Part shown: positions 6,171 through 6,174 of the stretch, piece by piece
Layout: every line of letters begins with the position of its first letter
How positions within the stretch are numbered: the stretch's first letter is position 1
NCBI GenBank assembly: GCA_002689565.1
Contig: NZGQ01000057.1
Span: 6,168 to 12,341, forward strand
Origin: Methanobacteriota archaeon
GTDB taxonomy: Archaea > Thermoplasmatota > Poseidoniia > Poseidoniales > Poseidoniaceae
Length of the DNA stretch: 6,174 bases
Reading direction: 5' to 3'
Position numbers and translations under genes: made by a program
The notes under the pieces: model-generated
The model's input: only the letters and a program-made list of their open reading frames with translations
What the model was told of the DNA's origin: nothing
Database searches by the model: none

Positions 6171-6174
6171 GCTT

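Noticed and set aside
1..6174. tRNA, rRNA, CRISPR array, insertion sequence or attachment site
   Set aside because: No cloverleaf-like, repeat-spacer or terminal inverted repeat pattern was seen, and genes fill nearly all of the window.

Overview
The window reads as archaeal, most likely a planktonic marine euryarchaeote of the Marine Group II/III type (Poseidoniales-like Thermoplasmatota). The organism call is an inference. It rests on a strong GGAGGT ribosome binding site, TATA-box-like promoter sequence in place of bacterial -35/-10 boxes, a probable leaderless divergent gene, very long PKD-repeat surface proteins with a C-terminal membrane anchor, many N-glycosylation sequons, and a type I 3-dehydroquinate dehydratase. 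No rRNA or other phylogenetic marker is present to confirm it.

Layout. Positions 1-51 (minus strand) hold the first 17 codons of a divergently transcribed gene that encode a signal peptide; the rest lies outside the window. Positions 52-140 are the divergent intergenic region, with one near-palindromic TATA-like element at 74-82 that could serve both directions. Positions 141-4319 (plus) encode a 1392-residue secreted, membrane-anchored protein. In order it has a signal peptide, an M30/hyicolysin-like gluzincin metallopeptidase domain (HELQH plus a downstream DEG glutamate), a beta-rich region with an EF-hand-like calcium loop, five recognisable PKD domains and a sixth degenerate one, one transmembrane helix, and a short cytoplasmic tail with a Pro-rich and Arg-rich end. 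A 55-base gap leads to a second plus-strand gene (4375-5379). It encodes a 334-residue protein with a signal peptide, a highly charged linker, a beta-rich ectodomain and a C-terminal transmembrane helix; I do not recognise its family. Converging on it, with the two stop codons overlapping, is aroD (5376-6170, minus), the type I 3-dehydroquinate dehydratase of the shikimate pathway.

How the genes may work together. The two plus-strand genes look like a cell-surface pair, probably co-transcribed. The first is a tethered peptidase whose PKD stalk could hold the catalytic head away from the membrane or bind polymeric substrates, and the second is a smaller surface protein of unknown role. aroD is a housekeeping biosynthetic gene that happens to be adjacent and convergent. 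Points most worth a second look are the peptidase-PKD-anchor architecture with its distinctive cytoplasmic tail, the ambiguous start of the second gene (TTG start or hidden frameshift), and the substitution in AroD at a position where the family usually has a substrate-contacting glutamine.
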